DNA of 55,496 bases from Saprospiraceae bacterium (lineage in GTDB: Bacteria > Bacteroidota > Bacteroidia > Chitinophagales > Saprospiraceae). Shown piece after piece: positions 23,686 through 32,925 of this stretch (positions are counted from its first letter, which is position 1; each line of letters begins with the position of its first letter). The stretch is taken from positions 1 through 55,496 of the forward strand of contig JANQZX010000125.1 in NCBI GenBank assembly GCA_030728245.1, in the 5' to 3' direction. A program made the position numbers and the translations under genes. Under the pieces are notes generated by a model, which saw nothing but the letters and a program-made list of their open reading frames with translations, made no database searches and was not told the origin of the DNA.

Positions 23686-26600
23686 AAATCCAGACCCATG
23701 GATATATGCAAAATAGGTTTTTGAATTATTCTGGTTTCTATCCCATAGCCATAATCAGCACGCACGAAATAACCAAATAATTTGGTTCTCAAGCCAACGC
23801 CATAAGACGCAGCGATAGGATCCCGGAAATAGTTAACCGTTACAGTGATGTTTTCTCCCTCTTTATATGTCGTGGTGTTTAATGGATTATCTGCGCGATA
23901 AGGATTAAAACCTGTCCAGGCCGAACCTACATCAAAGAATCCAACGATTTGAAAATTTCTTATCAATTGGGAAGATATATTCTTAAAAATGTATTTGGCA
24001 ACGGGAACTCTTAATTCACTATTGATAAGAAGATAATTATTCCCATTTCTGGTATTTAACTTGAAACCACGAAGATTAGCTGCCAGGGTTTGGAAGGCAA
24101 AATCCCCTGGAGGAATAGAAATTTCGTCATCTCTTTGAGGCATTAACCAATTATCAACCCCACCAAGAAAGTATAATATTTTCTCTGAACCAGCCACCGT
24201 AGCGCCAGCAATTCTGGTTGCCCAAACACTATGTTTAAGTATGGGTTGGTAAAAACGGGCATCTACGCCCAATATGCTCATTACGCCCTTACTAAAAGTT
24301 AGCGATTGCCCGCCATTTTCATTGGTTGAAAAGTCAAATTTCTTTACAAATTCAGCAAAAAACTTATACCTGGCACCTGACCTTAAATTAAGTCCCGTCT
24401 CCAAAGAATTATCAAACACATATTCTAATCTGGCTCCAATCCTTGGTTGAGCAGTAACTTGCCTGGTGTAACTAGCTGCGTCAGTGGCTAATGGAACATT
24501 TTGATCTCTTCTCAAGGTTACGCTTCCCCTTAAACTCCTAAATATATCAAAAGGATATCTTAGGGTAAATTGACCCAATAAAATGTTATACCTATCTCTT
24601 TGAGGAATATATGAGTTGGCATCTGACCTGTTCCTTTGATCTTTCATGTAAAAGGCCCATCGTTTATCCAATCTATGTTTTCTATTATGGTAGAGGAAGA
24701 AATATTCTGCACCATTGAATGCGGTAGGAACCCTTATTCCTCCTTCAAATTCATGGTCTTCGAACAAATCTTTTAAATTCACTTTCATCAACATTCCGGC
24801 GGGCGGAACGGTAAAACCATCAGCCGTAGCCGCGAATTGATCTAAACCACCAAATAATAGAGAATTATCCATTTGCGTGACCACATAATCGGTATGAAAC
24901 TGGGTTCTATACGGAATTAACTGTGTAGGCCTCAAACGATACACGGGCTTTTGAAAAGTACTATTCCCACTCAATAAGCCAGAAGGTGTCTGGTCTGTTG
25001 GAACAGGTACTGAAGATTCTATTTTCTTTGTCGGCGCACCAAAAGGTGTTTGGAACAAATACTTTTCATCAAGAGGCTCTTCCTTTGCGTTAATCTCCGA
25101 TTTTTTTGCTATTTCTCGTCCGGAGGGGGTTATATTGGGTAAAGCTAACACAGGAAGGGAGGCATTTTCCATTCCTCTAACTTTAGCTGATTTTACCCAA
25201 ACCGTTGGATCAACTAACTCACTAATAATCTGATATTTTTTCTCCCTGTATATTAAAGAGTAAACATTATTGCCATTCGCGTCGTAGTGATCTAAAATAT
25301 TTCTGTCAAAATTTGAATTCAGACCGGTAAAGGCTCTCTTTTTATATACAGGTTCAAGATAAATGGTATCAATAAGGGTTGTATCAAACCCGCTGGGAAT
25401 GGAATCAGCATCAAATCGCAGATGGATACCATCTTTTAGGATAACGTGTCTGGTAATATGATGAATATATGTTTCAAGAAAACCTGTTTCTCTGTTCATA
25501 ATACCCGAACGGTCACTTAAAAAGGCAAAATGAGTAGTATCTAATGCTATGGGCTTTCTTTCGTTGGCAAAAGGGGTGTTAGTGACTCTAACCAGTTCAT
25601 TTCCCCTGGTTTCCATATCGTAATAAAAAACATCGAAAGGCTTTAAAGGAAGTAAAGTATCCCTTCTAACTGCTCTCAAAAGACTATCCTCTCTGTTGGA
25701 CACAAATAAAATACCTCGCTTATTTCCAATATTTACTGCCGACGCATCTTTGTCGTCAAAATAATCATTGGTAATTCTCTGCGTTTGGCGCGTTCTTATA
25801 GAGTACAGAAAAATATCGGCCTGGCTACTCACATCAGCACTAAACAACAGCGTGAAAGGATCATAGAAATCCATACTATAAATACGTTGATATTGTTCGG
25901 CTAAAGGTTCTTTGGTTAATTTTTTTGTTTCAATATTATAGGTTCCCAGAGATAATTTGTCCTTTTTTTCAGTCAGTATAGCCAATTCCTTTCCCGATGG
26001 AGACCATGAAACCAGAGGATACTGGTAATCGGTGGCTTGAAAAACATTTTTCACACCCTGGCGGTAAATAAGGGTTCTATTTTCGCCAGACACCTCTTGC
26101 AAATAGAGCTTAATTTTACCCTTATCGTTTGTCAAATAGGTCATAAAACGCCCATTGGGAGAAATACTGGCCTTTGATATAGGAACCTGCTTTTTGTTCT
26201 TTATAGGTATGGTAGAAGGCGGTGGCATTTTCCTGGAAGCCTGGTCAGCTTTATATTTTTCAAGAAAAAAACGTTCACAGCGTAAAACAATCTCATTCAA
26301 AGAAACACCCATAACATATTGAAATCCACCTTCAACGCTTCGATTTATTCGGGTCAGATAGAGTAAATTTGACACCGTTTTGGGCGTGTATTGCGTCCTG
26401 ATAAAATACCATAGCGCGTTACCCATTAATCTGGGATTTGACGAAGCAAGGCTGCCAAAACCCTTAAACTTTGGGTCTAACATTTCCTCTCTCAGTGCAT
26501 TATCCACCTCCGTATTCCATGGTTCACCTAAATAGGCAACTAAACCTTGAGTAAACCAAAGAGGCAGATTTAATGAAACGGCATTTTGAATGACCTCCTG

Positions 26601-27074
26601 AAAATTAGCACCAAACAACATGGTATTTAGATAAACGGAGGCGATTCCCTCTCTGATTTGCTTTCTTAAATGAGAATGGTCACCGTCGTAATAAACAAAG
26701 AGACTATTTCCAATAATTTTAGTCTGCCCCGCCACATTGCCAAAAACTTCCTCTTGCCCTATGTTACTTTGTTTGAAGTCGGTAAGGTCAGCATATACAA
26801 CTATCTGCACCTTTTCATTCATCCTATGTTCTAAACTGCGCTGCACTTCATCAAAATCATATTCTGCCAATTGAACCACCGCTTCTCCAATATTCCTTGA
26901 CCTTCCGTACCAAAAAACAACAAAATTATCACTCTCATACTGAGACCATTCGTCAAAATCACGATGATACTGGACTCTATTTTTCCCAAATTCGACTTGT
27001 GTTCCCTGTGATAAGAGGGAAGAGGAGGAAAGTAAAAAACATACCAAACCGATAAAAAGCTGCGTATTATTCAT
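23682..27074 (-). CDS. Large outer-membrane protein: degenerate peptidase-MA domain, PD40 (TolB-like) repeats, C-terminal beta-barrel
   Basis: A 1130-aa exported protein (signal peptide up to about residue 22). Residues 30-280 resemble the peptidase MA/gluzincin domain that often comes before TolB-like repeats, but the HExxH motif reads REGIA at 141-145 and the downstream WxxEG reads WFTQG at 173-177, so zinc catalysis should be lost. Residues 290-560 contain PD40-type propeller repeats (ISPNGRFMTYLTNDKGK, WSPSGKELAILTEKK, AFLSDRSG). From about 750 to the end, strand-rich sequence with a terminal Phe (SMGLDF) fits a BamA/surface-antigen-like barrel. Function unknown; a surface scaffold or binding protein seems more likely than a protease. 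No other gene shares its transcript. Confidence 0.8.
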   Translation of the reverse strand: MNNTQLFIGLVCFLLSSSSLLSQGTQVEFGKNRVQYHRDFDEWSQYESDNFVVFWYGRSRNIGEAVVQLAEYDFDEVQRSLEHRMNEKVQIVVYADLTDFKQSNIGQEEVFGNVAGQTKIIGNSLFVYYDGDHSHLRKQIREGIASVYLNTMLFGANFQEVIQNAVSLNLPLWFTQGLVAYLGEPWNTEVDNALREEMLDPKFKGFGSLASSNPRLMGNALWYFIRTQYTPKTVSNLLYLTRINRSVEGGFQYVMGVSLNEIVLRCERFFLEKYKADQASRKMPPPSTIPIKNKKQVPISKASISPNGRFMTYLTNDKGKIKLYLQEVSGENRTLIYRQGVKNVFQATDYQYPLVSWSPSGKELAILTEKKDKLSLGTYNIETKKLTKEPLAEQYQRIYSMDFYDPFTLLFSADVSSQADIFLYSIRTRQTQRITNDYFDDKDASAVNIGNKRGILFVSNREDSLLRAVRRDTLLPLKPFDVFYYDMETRGNELVRVTNTPFANERKPIALDTTHFAFLSDRSGIMNRETGFLETYIHHITRHVILKDGIHLRFDADSIPSGFDTTLIDTIYLEPVYKKRAFTGLNSNFDRNILDHYDANGNNVYSLIYREKKYQIISELVDPTVWVKSAKVRGMENASLPVLALPNITPSGREIAKKSEINAKEEPLDEKYLFQTPFGAPTKKIESSVPVPTDQTPSGLLSGNSTFQKPVYRLRPTQLIPYRTQFHTDYVVTQMDNSLLFGGLDQFAATADGFTVPPAGMLMKVNLKDLFEDHEFEGGIRVPTAFNGAEYFFLYHNRKHRLDKRWAFYMKDQRNRSDANSYIPQRDRYNILLGQFTLRYPFDIFRSLRGSVTLRRDQNVPLATDAASYTRQVTAQPRIGARLEYVFDNSLETGLNLRSGARYKFFAEFVKKFDFSTNENGGQSLTFSKGVMSILGVDARFYQPILKHSVWATRIAGATVAGSEKILYFLGGVDNWLMPQRDDEISIPPGDFAFQTLAANLRGFKLNTRNGNNYLLINSELRVPVAKYIFKNISSQLIRNFQIVGFFDVGSAWTGFNPYRADNPLNTTTYKEGENITVTVNYFRDPIAASYGVGLRTKLFGYFVRADYGYGIETRIIQKPILHISMGLDF

Positions 27075-27128
27075 ATTGGTTGCTCTATTAAATCATTTAG
27101 AAGAAATATGAGAGTGAGGTGGTCATTC

Positions 27129-27161
27129 CAAATCTAATCATTTGTACATTAAATTTAACAA
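27129..27161 (-). promoter_or_regulatory. Candidate promoter for the 1130-aa barrel protein
   Basis: On the minus strand, TTG (27159-27161) is followed after 22 bp by TAGATTTG (27129-27136), matching the -33/-7 elements with slightly long spacing. The start of transcription would be near 27122, with a leader of about 48 nt. Confidence 0.4.
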
Positions 27162-27229
27162 TTATTTACCCTATGTGTTTAATCTTTGTTACTTAACAAG
27201 CTAACTTTACACATTTTAATCTATCAGAC

Positions 27230-27877
27230 ATGGCTAATGTTACCTTTTTAACTTTCAATCCGTTTCAGGAAAATACTTACATCGTATATGATGAAACGGG
27301 TGAAGGCGTTATATTTGATCCGGGTTGTTCTAACGAACAGGAAAAAAATGAATTGCTTCATACCCTGGATAAATTGAAAATAAAGCCGGTCAGACTTATA
27401 AATACCCATTGTCACATAGACCATATACTAGGTAATAAATTTGTCGCAGACCTTTTTAATCTGCCCCTGGAAATACACAAAGGAGAACTTGGAATGCTCG
27501 AAAAGGGTGCCATTGTTGCCGCCCGATATGGTATTCCCTACACGGAACCATCACCTGTTGCTTCTACTTTTTTAGAGGAAGGCGATGAAATAATCTTTGG
27601 AAACAGCGTATTAAAAACCATTTTAACGCCAGGACATTCACCTGCAAGTTTATCTTTTTACTGTGAAAAAGACCATTTCCTAATTGCCGGCGATGTGCTA
27701 TTCAGAGAAAGTATCGGAAGAACCGATTTACCCGGTTGTGATCACAAATTATTAATGGAATCCATCAGGGAAAAGTTATTTAGATTACCCGAAAACACGG
27801 TTGTCTGGCCCGGACACGGAGAATTCACTACCATTGGTTATGAAAAAAAACATAATCCATTTGTTGGCTCGAACTAG
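27230..27877 (+). CDS. MBL-fold metallo-hydrolase (glyoxalase II-like)
   Basis: A 215-aa metallo-beta-lactamase-fold hydrolase. The metal-binding motif HxHxDH is THCHIDH (His60, His62, Asp64, His65), followed by His in TPGHSPASLSF (near 135), Asp in IAGDVLF (near 155) and His in WPGHGEFTT (near 200). All seven usual ligands can be placed. The family includes glyoxalase II, persulfide dioxygenase and other thioester hydrolases; the short length and the absence of the glyoxalase II C-terminal domain leave the substrate open. A single-gene unit whose stop overlaps the convergent GIN-domain gene by 4 bp. Confidence 0.88.
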   Translation: MANVTFLTFNPFQENTYIVYDETGEGVIFDPGCSNEQEKNELLHTLDKLKIKPVRLINTHCHIDHILGNKFVADLFNLPLEIHKGELGMLEKGAIVAARYGIPYTEPSPVASTFLEEGDEIIFGNSVLKTILTPGHSPASLSFYCEKDHFLIAGDVLFRESIGRTDLPGCDHKLLMESIREKLFRLPENTVVWPGHGEFTTIGYEKKHNPFVGSN

Positions 27878-28566
27878 TATTCGTTAACCACCTTACCAGC
27901 CATTGCTTTTTTAATGGTTTTCTTCACTGGCGTGCCGTAGTAAGTGACATTTCCTCCAGTATTTGATCGTATGTCAAGCTCAGAAATAGCTTTGACCGAA
28001 ATGCTTGCGCCCGTCGAAGAAACCACATAAGCACGTTCAGCTTCCAATTTCTTGCCGTCTATCATTCCTCCGGTTAATGCCGTTAATTGACCAGATTCCA
28101 CTTTACCACTCAACATTAGACTTGCACCTGATGAGCAAAAAGCTTTTAAAGATTTAACATTAACATCAATAGAAATTTTTGCCCCACTCGATACGTCCAA
28201 ATCCAGCTTGTCTCCATTTAAAGTCTCTTCTTTTGTAACATTGGCACCGGCAGATGCCGAAATTTCATATAAATCTTTATGGTAGATGGTTATATTTATT
28301 TCAATATTTTTATTTTTGAATGCGTTCAATGCATTTATTTTAAGCACACCTCCTTTCACATTTACACTAACATCTTCAACTTCTATTCCCTTTGTTTCAA
28401 TAATCACTTCCTCTTTATCAGCGATTTTAAGTTTAACATTCATACGTCCTGTCAACACTATTTCCGAAAAAGATTCCACTGAAATAGCTTTTTGAGCAGC
28501 CAGGGAATTTATAAAGGACAATGCCAGGAAACAAAACAAATAAGAAAATAGGCGAGAATGTTTCAT
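27874..28566 (-). CDS. GIN-domain (DUF2807) secreted protein
   Basis: A 230-aa exported protein with a signal peptide to about residue 24 (INSLAAQ). The rest is one right-handed beta-helix-like DUF2807 domain, with repeating short strands rich in Gly, Ala, Ser and Val (for example GANVTKEETLNG, SGAKISIDVNVKSLKAFCSSGASL, TGASISVKAIS), the pattern called GIN. Such proteins are very common in Bacteroidota and are thought to be surface or periplasmic; the function is not established. Divergent from glyS with 66 bp between the chosen starts, in which the glyS promoter lies. Confidence 0.85.
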   Translation of the reverse strand: MKHSRLFSYLFCFLALSFINSLAAQKAISVESFSEIVLTGRMNVKLKIADKEEVIIETKGIEVEDVSVNVKGGVLKINALNAFKNKNIEINITIYHKDLYEISASAGANVTKEETLNGDKLDLDVSSGAKISIDVNVKSLKAFCSSGASLMLSGKVESGQLTALTGGMIDGKKLEAERAYVVSSTGASISVKAISELDIRSNTGGNVTYYGTPVKKTIKKAMAGKVVNEY

Positions 28567-28594
28567 TGTATTACTGTGTTTTAATGTACTTTTG
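28566..28594 (+). promoter_or_regulatory. Promoter for glyS
   Basis: TTG at 28566-28568 and TACTTTTG at 28587-28594 with an 18-bp spacer, a good match to the Bacteroidota promoter consensus. Transcription would start near 28601, giving a leader of about 32 nt to the ATG at 28633. Confidence 0.65.
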
Positions 28595-28632
28595 CAACGC
28601 TTTTTTAGTTTATTTTGTTTAAAACCTATCCA

Positions 28633-30198
28633 ATGGCACAGGAAATAGTTGATTTATTTAAAAAAATCACAGGACACGCAAAGGAATATGGATTTATTTA
28701 TCCTTCAAGTGAAATTTATGATGGCCTGAGTGCCGTATATGATTATGGTCCAAATGGTGTAGAACTAAAAAATAATATTAAGCAATATTGGTGGGCTGCA
28801 ATGGTTCAAATGCAGGAAAATATTGTAGGATTAGATTCTGCTATTTTTATGCACCCGAAAATTTGGAAAGCCTCCGGACATGTTGACGCTTTTAACGACC
28901 CTCTCGTCGATAATAAGGACAGTAAAAAAAGATATCGCGCCGATGTTTTAATTGAAGATCAGATAGATAAATATATTGCTAAAGCTGATAAAGAGGTTGA
29001 AAAAGCAATAAAGCGCTTTGGTGAAAATTTTGATGAAGCATTATTCAGAAAAACAAACGAAAGGGTTTTAGCCAATGTGGAGAAAGCAACGAATTTAGCT
29101 ACCCGGCTTGCTAATGCCATGCGCGAAGGGAATATGGCTGAATTGGGGGCTATTCTTGCCGATGAGGAAATTACCGATCCTGATAATGGTTCTAAGAACT
29201 GGACAGAAGTAAGGCAATTTAATCTCATGTTTTATACTCAATTGGGAAACATATCCGGCGAAGAGGGTAAATTATACTTAAGACCTGAAACGGCTCAGGG
29301 GATTTTTGTAAACTTCCTAAACGTTCAAAAAACAACCAGGCAGAAAGTTCCTTTTGGTATAGCTCAAATTGGAAAAGCCTTTAGAAATGAGATTGTCGCC
29401 AGACAATTTATTTTCCGAATGAGGGAGTTTGAACAAATGGAAATGCAATTTTTCATCCGCCCGGGTGAGGAAATGACCTGGTATGATACCTGGAAAAGAT
29501 TCAGAATGCAATGGCATTTAGCGCTGGGAACACCTCAGGATAAATTGCGATTTAAAGACCACGACAATCTGGCTCATTATGCCAATGCTGCTGTCGATAT
29601 TCAGTTTGAGTTTCCTTTTGGCTTCAGAGAGCTGGAAGGAATACACTCCCGTACCGATTTTGATTTAAAGAGCCATCAAGAATTATCAGGTAAAAAATTA
29701 CAGTATTTTGATCCTGAGCTTAACGAAAGTTATACGCCCTACGTAGTAGAAACGTCTATTGGTTGTGATCGTATGTTTTTGGCCATGTTGTCAAATGCTT
29801 ATTGCGAAGAAGTTATACCCGATGCCGACGGCAAGGAATCAACCAGGGTAGTTCTAACATTGCATCCTGCATTAGCACCTGTTAAAATAGCCATTCTGCC
29901 TCTATTGAAAAATAAGGAGGAACTAACGGCCGCTGCAAAAACGATTTACAATAAACTAAAGAAAGAATTTTCTTGTCAATATGACGAAAAGGATGCCATC
30001 GGTCGTCGTTACAGACGCCAGGATGCCATCGGCACTCCTTTTTGCCTGACAGTTGATTTTGATACCCTGGAAAATGGCACAGTTACGCTTCGCGACAGGG
30101 ATACTTTGAAGCAAGAGCGATTAACCGTTGCGCAGGTTGAGGATATTGTAAGATCAAAAGTTTCTTTGGCAAAACTTCTTGAGGGATTAGATTTGTAG
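28633..30198 (+). CDS. glyS: Glycine--tRNA ligase (single-chain, homodimeric type)
   Basis: Class IIa aminoacyl-tRNA synthetase of 521 aa that charges tRNA-Gly. This is the single-chain (eukaryote/archaea-like, alpha2) form and not the bacterial alpha2beta2 form. Motifs: YPSSEIYDGLSAVYDYGPNG near the N-terminus, motif 2 (FRNEIVARQFIFRMREFEQMEMQFF) in the middle, and motif 3 near ETSIGCDRMFLAML, with a C-terminal anticodon-binding domain (LHPALAPVKIAILPL onwards). A long insertion of about 100 residues between motifs 1 and 2 is usual for this form. I chose the ATG at 28633: the TTG at 28615 would add six residues not expected in the family. The promoter with TACTTTTG supports this start. Confidence 0.95.
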   Translation: MAQEIVDLFKKITGHAKEYGFIYPSSEIYDGLSAVYDYGPNGVELKNNIKQYWWAAMVQMQENIVGLDSAIFMHPKIWKASGHVDAFNDPLVDNKDSKKRYRADVLIEDQIDKYIAKADKEVEKAIKRFGENFDEALFRKTNERVLANVEKATNLATRLANAMREGNMAELGAILADEEITDPDNGSKNWTEVRQFNLMFYTQLGNISGEEGKLYLRPETAQGIFVNFLNVQKTTRQKVPFGIAQIGKAFRNEIVARQFIFRMREFEQMEMQFFIRPGEEMTWYDTWKRFRMQWHLALGTPQDKLRFKDHDNLAHYANAAVDIQFEFPFGFRELEGIHSRTDFDLKSHQELSGKKLQYFDPELNESYTPYVVETSIGCDRMFLAMLSNAYCEEVIPDADGKESTRVVLTLHPALAPVKIAILPLLKNKEELTAAAKTIYNKLKKEFSCQYDEKDAIGRRYRRQDAIGTPFCLTVDFDTLENGTVTLRDRDTLKQERLTVAQVEDIVRSKVSLAKLLEGLDL

Positions 30199-30202
30199 GT
30201 AA

Positions 30203-30230
30203 CTCATTAACCTTGTGAGGTAATAATGAG
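30203..30230. repeat. Imperfect inverted repeat at the glyS/ald junction
   Basis: CTCATTAACC and GGT-AA-TAATGAG form a stem of ten pairs with a two-base bulge and a six-base loop, across the 8-bp gap between the convergent glyS and ald stops. No T-tract follows, so a role in ending transcription is only a possibility. Confidence 0.3.
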
Positions 30231-31451
30231 GTCAAGGTTGGTTGCTTTCATATCAAATCTTTCTCCAAGATAAGCATTACATAAATAACCGTTATAGGTA
30301 TAAACACCGTGACGTAATCCAGGATTATTGAACAACCAGGATTCGATGCCCCCGGCGGAGGCTGCATGCAATAAAATGGGTGTAAGTATGTTACTTATTG
30401 CCATGGATGCCGTTCTTGGTACTCTTGACGTAATATTTGGCACGCAATAATGAATTACACCATATTTAATGAAGGAAGGCGATTGCAAAGTGGTAACCTC
30501 TGAAGTAGCAAAACAGCCACCCTGGTCTATACTAACATCGATAATTACAGCACCAGGCTTCATTTTTTGTATCATTTCCTCACTCACAATAACAGGGGTT
30601 CGCCCCGATTTTGAGTGTATAGCTCCAATAACAACATCTGCGGAAACTAATTCTTCCTGCAAATAAATTGGATTGAGTGAAGAGGTATATAATTGCCTGC
30701 CGACCTGATTTTGAAGGCGCTTTAATTTATAAACATCGTTATCAAAAATTCTCACTTCAGCACCCAGACCAATGGCTACTCTGGAAGCGTATTCAGCCAC
30801 CACACCTGCACCGAGAATAACCACTTTGGCACTGGGCACCCCTGAAATACCACCTAAAAGTACGCCATTACCTCCTGCATTCACTGAAAGTAGTTCTGCT
30901 GCGGTAAGCATGGCTTCAATGCCTGCCATTTCGCTCATAATACTCACCAGGGGAAAAGTATCAGACTCATCCTTTATATATTCCATGGCCAGCGCCAGCA
31001 CCCTTTTTTGTCTTAATTTGTGAAAATAGGTAGCACTTAAAGTAGGCATTTGTAAGGGAGATATAAGAATTTGATTGGCAAACATCAAATCGATTTCCTC
31101 ATTAGTGGGAGGAGCTGCCTTTAAAATGACGGCCGCTTTGTAAACCTGTTCTCTATTTTCCGCAATTTCCGCTCCAGCCTCAGCATAATCTCTATCTGAA
31201 AAATGAGCTTTTAATCCTGCACCTCTTTCAATAATAACTTGGTGACCCTGAGCCACCAGGGTTGCTACAGAGGCGGGAACAAGAGGAACTCTGTTTTCCT
31301 GAAGCGTAATCTCCAGTGGAATACCAAAAAAAAGTTTATCGAGTTTTGCCGATTTCATTACCATTTCTTCCTGGGTATAAAATTGCTTTCCCATTAATTC
31401 TTTGGGCATCGGAATATTAGTACCTAATGGTTTTTTGATGTCATCACTCAT
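30207..31451 (-). CDS. ald: Alanine dehydrogenase/transhydrogenase-family protein
   Basis: A 414-aa protein of the alanine dehydrogenase/NAD(P) transhydrogenase alpha family. Recognisable parts are the pyruvate-site Arg54 (QENRVPLVP), Lys111 (LKAAPP), the Rossmann loop GAGVVAEYASR and the SIDQGGCF...HYCVPN...VPRTAS segment that closes the active site. About 30 extra residues precede the core. The catalytic His of the usual LHLA motif is replaced by Gln134 (SPLQMP), so activity on alanine is not assured; Bacteroidota homologues should be compared. The start ATG overlaps the TGA of the upstream nudix gene (ATGA), so the two are translated together. Confidence 0.8.
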   Translation of the reverse strand: MSDDIKKPLGTNIPMPKELMGKQFYTQEEMVMKSAKLDKLFFGIPLEITLQENRVPLVPASVATLVAQGHQVIIERGAGLKAHFSDRDYAEAGAEIAENREQVYKAAVILKAAPPTNEEIDLMFANQILISPLQMPTLSATYFHKLRQKRVLALAMEYIKDESDTFPLVSIMSEMAGIEAMLTAAELLSVNAGGNGVLLGGISGVPSAKVVILGAGVVAEYASRVAIGLGAEVRIFDNDVYKLKRLQNQVGRQLYTSSLNPIYLQEELVSADVVIGAIHSKSGRTPVIVSEEMIQKMKPGAVIIDVSIDQGGCFATSEVTTLQSPSFIKYGVIHYCVPNITSRVPRTASMAISNILTPILLHAASAGGIESWLFNNPGLRHGVYTYNGYLCNAYLGERFDMKATNLDLIITSQG

Positions 31452-32089
31452 AATATAGCTTTGTAGGGAGAAATTAAGTCCGCAATTTCACTGATAATCA
31501 TCGCCGTAGCACCCCAGATTATCTTTTCCTTCATGTTAAAACAGGGAACATCATTCAATATAAAATCCTTACGGATTTGAATATCCGATAATTTCTGATA
31601 TTGTGGATTTAACAAATCGAGGACGGGGATTTCTATAATTTCCTTTACTTCTGACCATTGAGGCTTAAAAATGGGCGCAAAATTCATCATGCCGATAAAT
31701 GGAAAAACATGAAAATTACTGACAGAAATATAAAGAGGCGTTAAAGATCCGAGTATTTGAATATTGTGGGAGAATACGCCAATTTCTTCTTGCGTCTCTC
31801 TGATGGCTGTACTCTTCAAATCAGTATCGATAGCATCAAATTTCCCCCCTGGAAATGATATTTGACCCTTATGTTGATCCCTTGCATCAAACGATTGTCG
31901 TTCTATGAGAACTAATTGCCATTCGCCTTCTTTTGGATAAAAAAGAGCCATGACACCAGCTAATTTTGCATTTTCCGGAGGAAACTCCACATCACGATGA
32001 GGGTGAATCATTTTTCTGTGAGCCGTTGGTCCAGGTAAAGAGCCAATGGATAGCTTCTCAGTTAAATCCCTTACCCAGTCCGTTTTCAT
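31448..32089 (-). CDS. NUDIX hydrolase, CoA pyrophosphatase (NudL) type
   Basis: A 213-aa NUDIX protein. The nudix box is recognisable as FPGGKFDAIDTDLKSTAIRETQEEIGV, with the GGKxDxxD form typical of the NudL/CoA-diphosphatase group, in which the first Glu is often replaced. The preceding PKEGEWQLVLIERQ...HKGQISFPGG pattern matches the UPF0035 signature that marks this group. Expected to hydrolyse CoA or its oxidised derivatives to phosphopantetheine and 3',5'-ADP. It lies 11 bp behind hemD and overlaps ald by 4 bp, so it belongs to the hemD-nudix-ald run. Confidence 0.83.
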   Translation of the reverse strand: MKTDWVRDLTEKLSIGSLPGPTAHRKMIHPHRDVEFPPENAKLAGVMALFYPKEGEWQLVLIERQSFDARDQHKGQISFPGGKFDAIDTDLKSTAIRETQEEIGVFSHNIQILGSLTPLYISVSNFHVFPFIGMMNFAPIFKPQWSEVKEIIEIPVLDLLNPQYQKLSDIQIRKDFILNDVPCFNMKEKIIWGATAMIISEIADLISPYKAIL

Positions 32090-32100
32090 GGAAATAGTAA

Positions 32101-32919
32101 TTACCCGACGACCCTATTAGATTTTTGAAGATATTGGTCTAAAGCGGCCGTCATAGAAGGAGAAACAACAGATGGTGCCTGAATATTTACTACTAAACTC
32201 CTTTCCTCCACTGCCCTTCTGGTAGAATTTCCGAATACGGCAATCCTGGTATTATTTTGCTTGAAGTCTGGAAAATTATCGTAAAGGGATTCGATTCCCT
32301 GGGGACTAAAAAACACCAGAATGTCATAGGTAACGTCGCTTAAATCTGATAAATCAGAACTCACTGTATTAAACATAACAGCTTCTTGCCAGTCTAGCTC
32401 ATTTTCATCTAAATATTTACAAACATCTTTTGCCCCAAGATTAGAACAGGGGACTAGAAATTTTTCTGTTTTATTTCGTTTGATTGCTGGACTTAAATCC
32501 TCAATTCCACGATTTCCAACAAAAACTTTCCTTTTTCGATAGACTATGAATTTTTGAAGGTAGTTGGCAATAGCCTCTGTTAGACAAAAATATTTTAAGT
32601 CTAAAGATAATTTGACCCTCATTTCTTCAGCCATTCGGAAGAAATGATCTACCGAATTTTTGCTGGTTAGTACGACAGCAGAGAAATCTTCAATACGAAC
32701 TTTACATTTCCTGAAATCTCTGGCCAGAACAGGTTCTATGTGAATGAAAGACCGCCAATCAATGGTAATATTATACTTTTTCTCCAATTCATAATAAGGA
32801 GATTTGTCAGCGGGCTTAGGTTGTGAAACCAAAATACACTTAACCTCCCGGTAACCTTCAACAAACATTTCATTCATTGTTGGTTCCGAATTAGCATTTA
32901 TTATCTGATCTGTGTTCAT
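32101..32919 (-). CDS. hemD: Uroporphyrinogen-III synthase
   Basis: Cyclises hydroxymethylbilane to uroporphyrinogen III in heme/siroheme synthesis. HemD proteins are poorly conserved, so the call rests on the two-domain pattern in 272 aa: FSAVVLTSKNSVDHFFRMAE (first domain, around 78-97), VGNRGIEDLSP, then YDILVFFSPQGIESLYDNFP (around 205-224) and TRIAVFGNSTRRAVEE near the C-terminus. The N-terminal part (1-30) is longer than in enterobacterial HemD. It is followed by the nudix gene after 11 bp and preceded by the DUF4271 gene with 6 bp between; hemD next to DUF4271 is a familiar Bacteroidota pairing. Confidence 0.85.
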   Translation of the reverse strand: MNTDQIINANSEPTMNEMFVEGYREVKCILVSQPKPADKSPYYELEKKYNITIDWRSFIHIEPVLARDFRKCKVRIEDFSAVVLTSKNSVDHFFRMAEEMRVKLSLDLKYFCLTEAIANYLQKFIVYRKRKVFVGNRGIEDLSPAIKRNKTEKFLVPCSNLGAKDVCKYLDENELDWQEAVMFNTVSSDLSDLSDVTYDILVFFSPQGIESLYDNFPDFKQNNTRIAVFGNSTRRAVEERSLVVNIQAPSVVSPSMTAALDQYLQKSNRVVG

Positions 32920-32925
32920 CCGTTT

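Noticed and set aside
28615-28632. TTG start extending glyS by six residues
   Set aside because: The ATG at 28633 gives the expected N-terminus and follows the promoter at normal distance.
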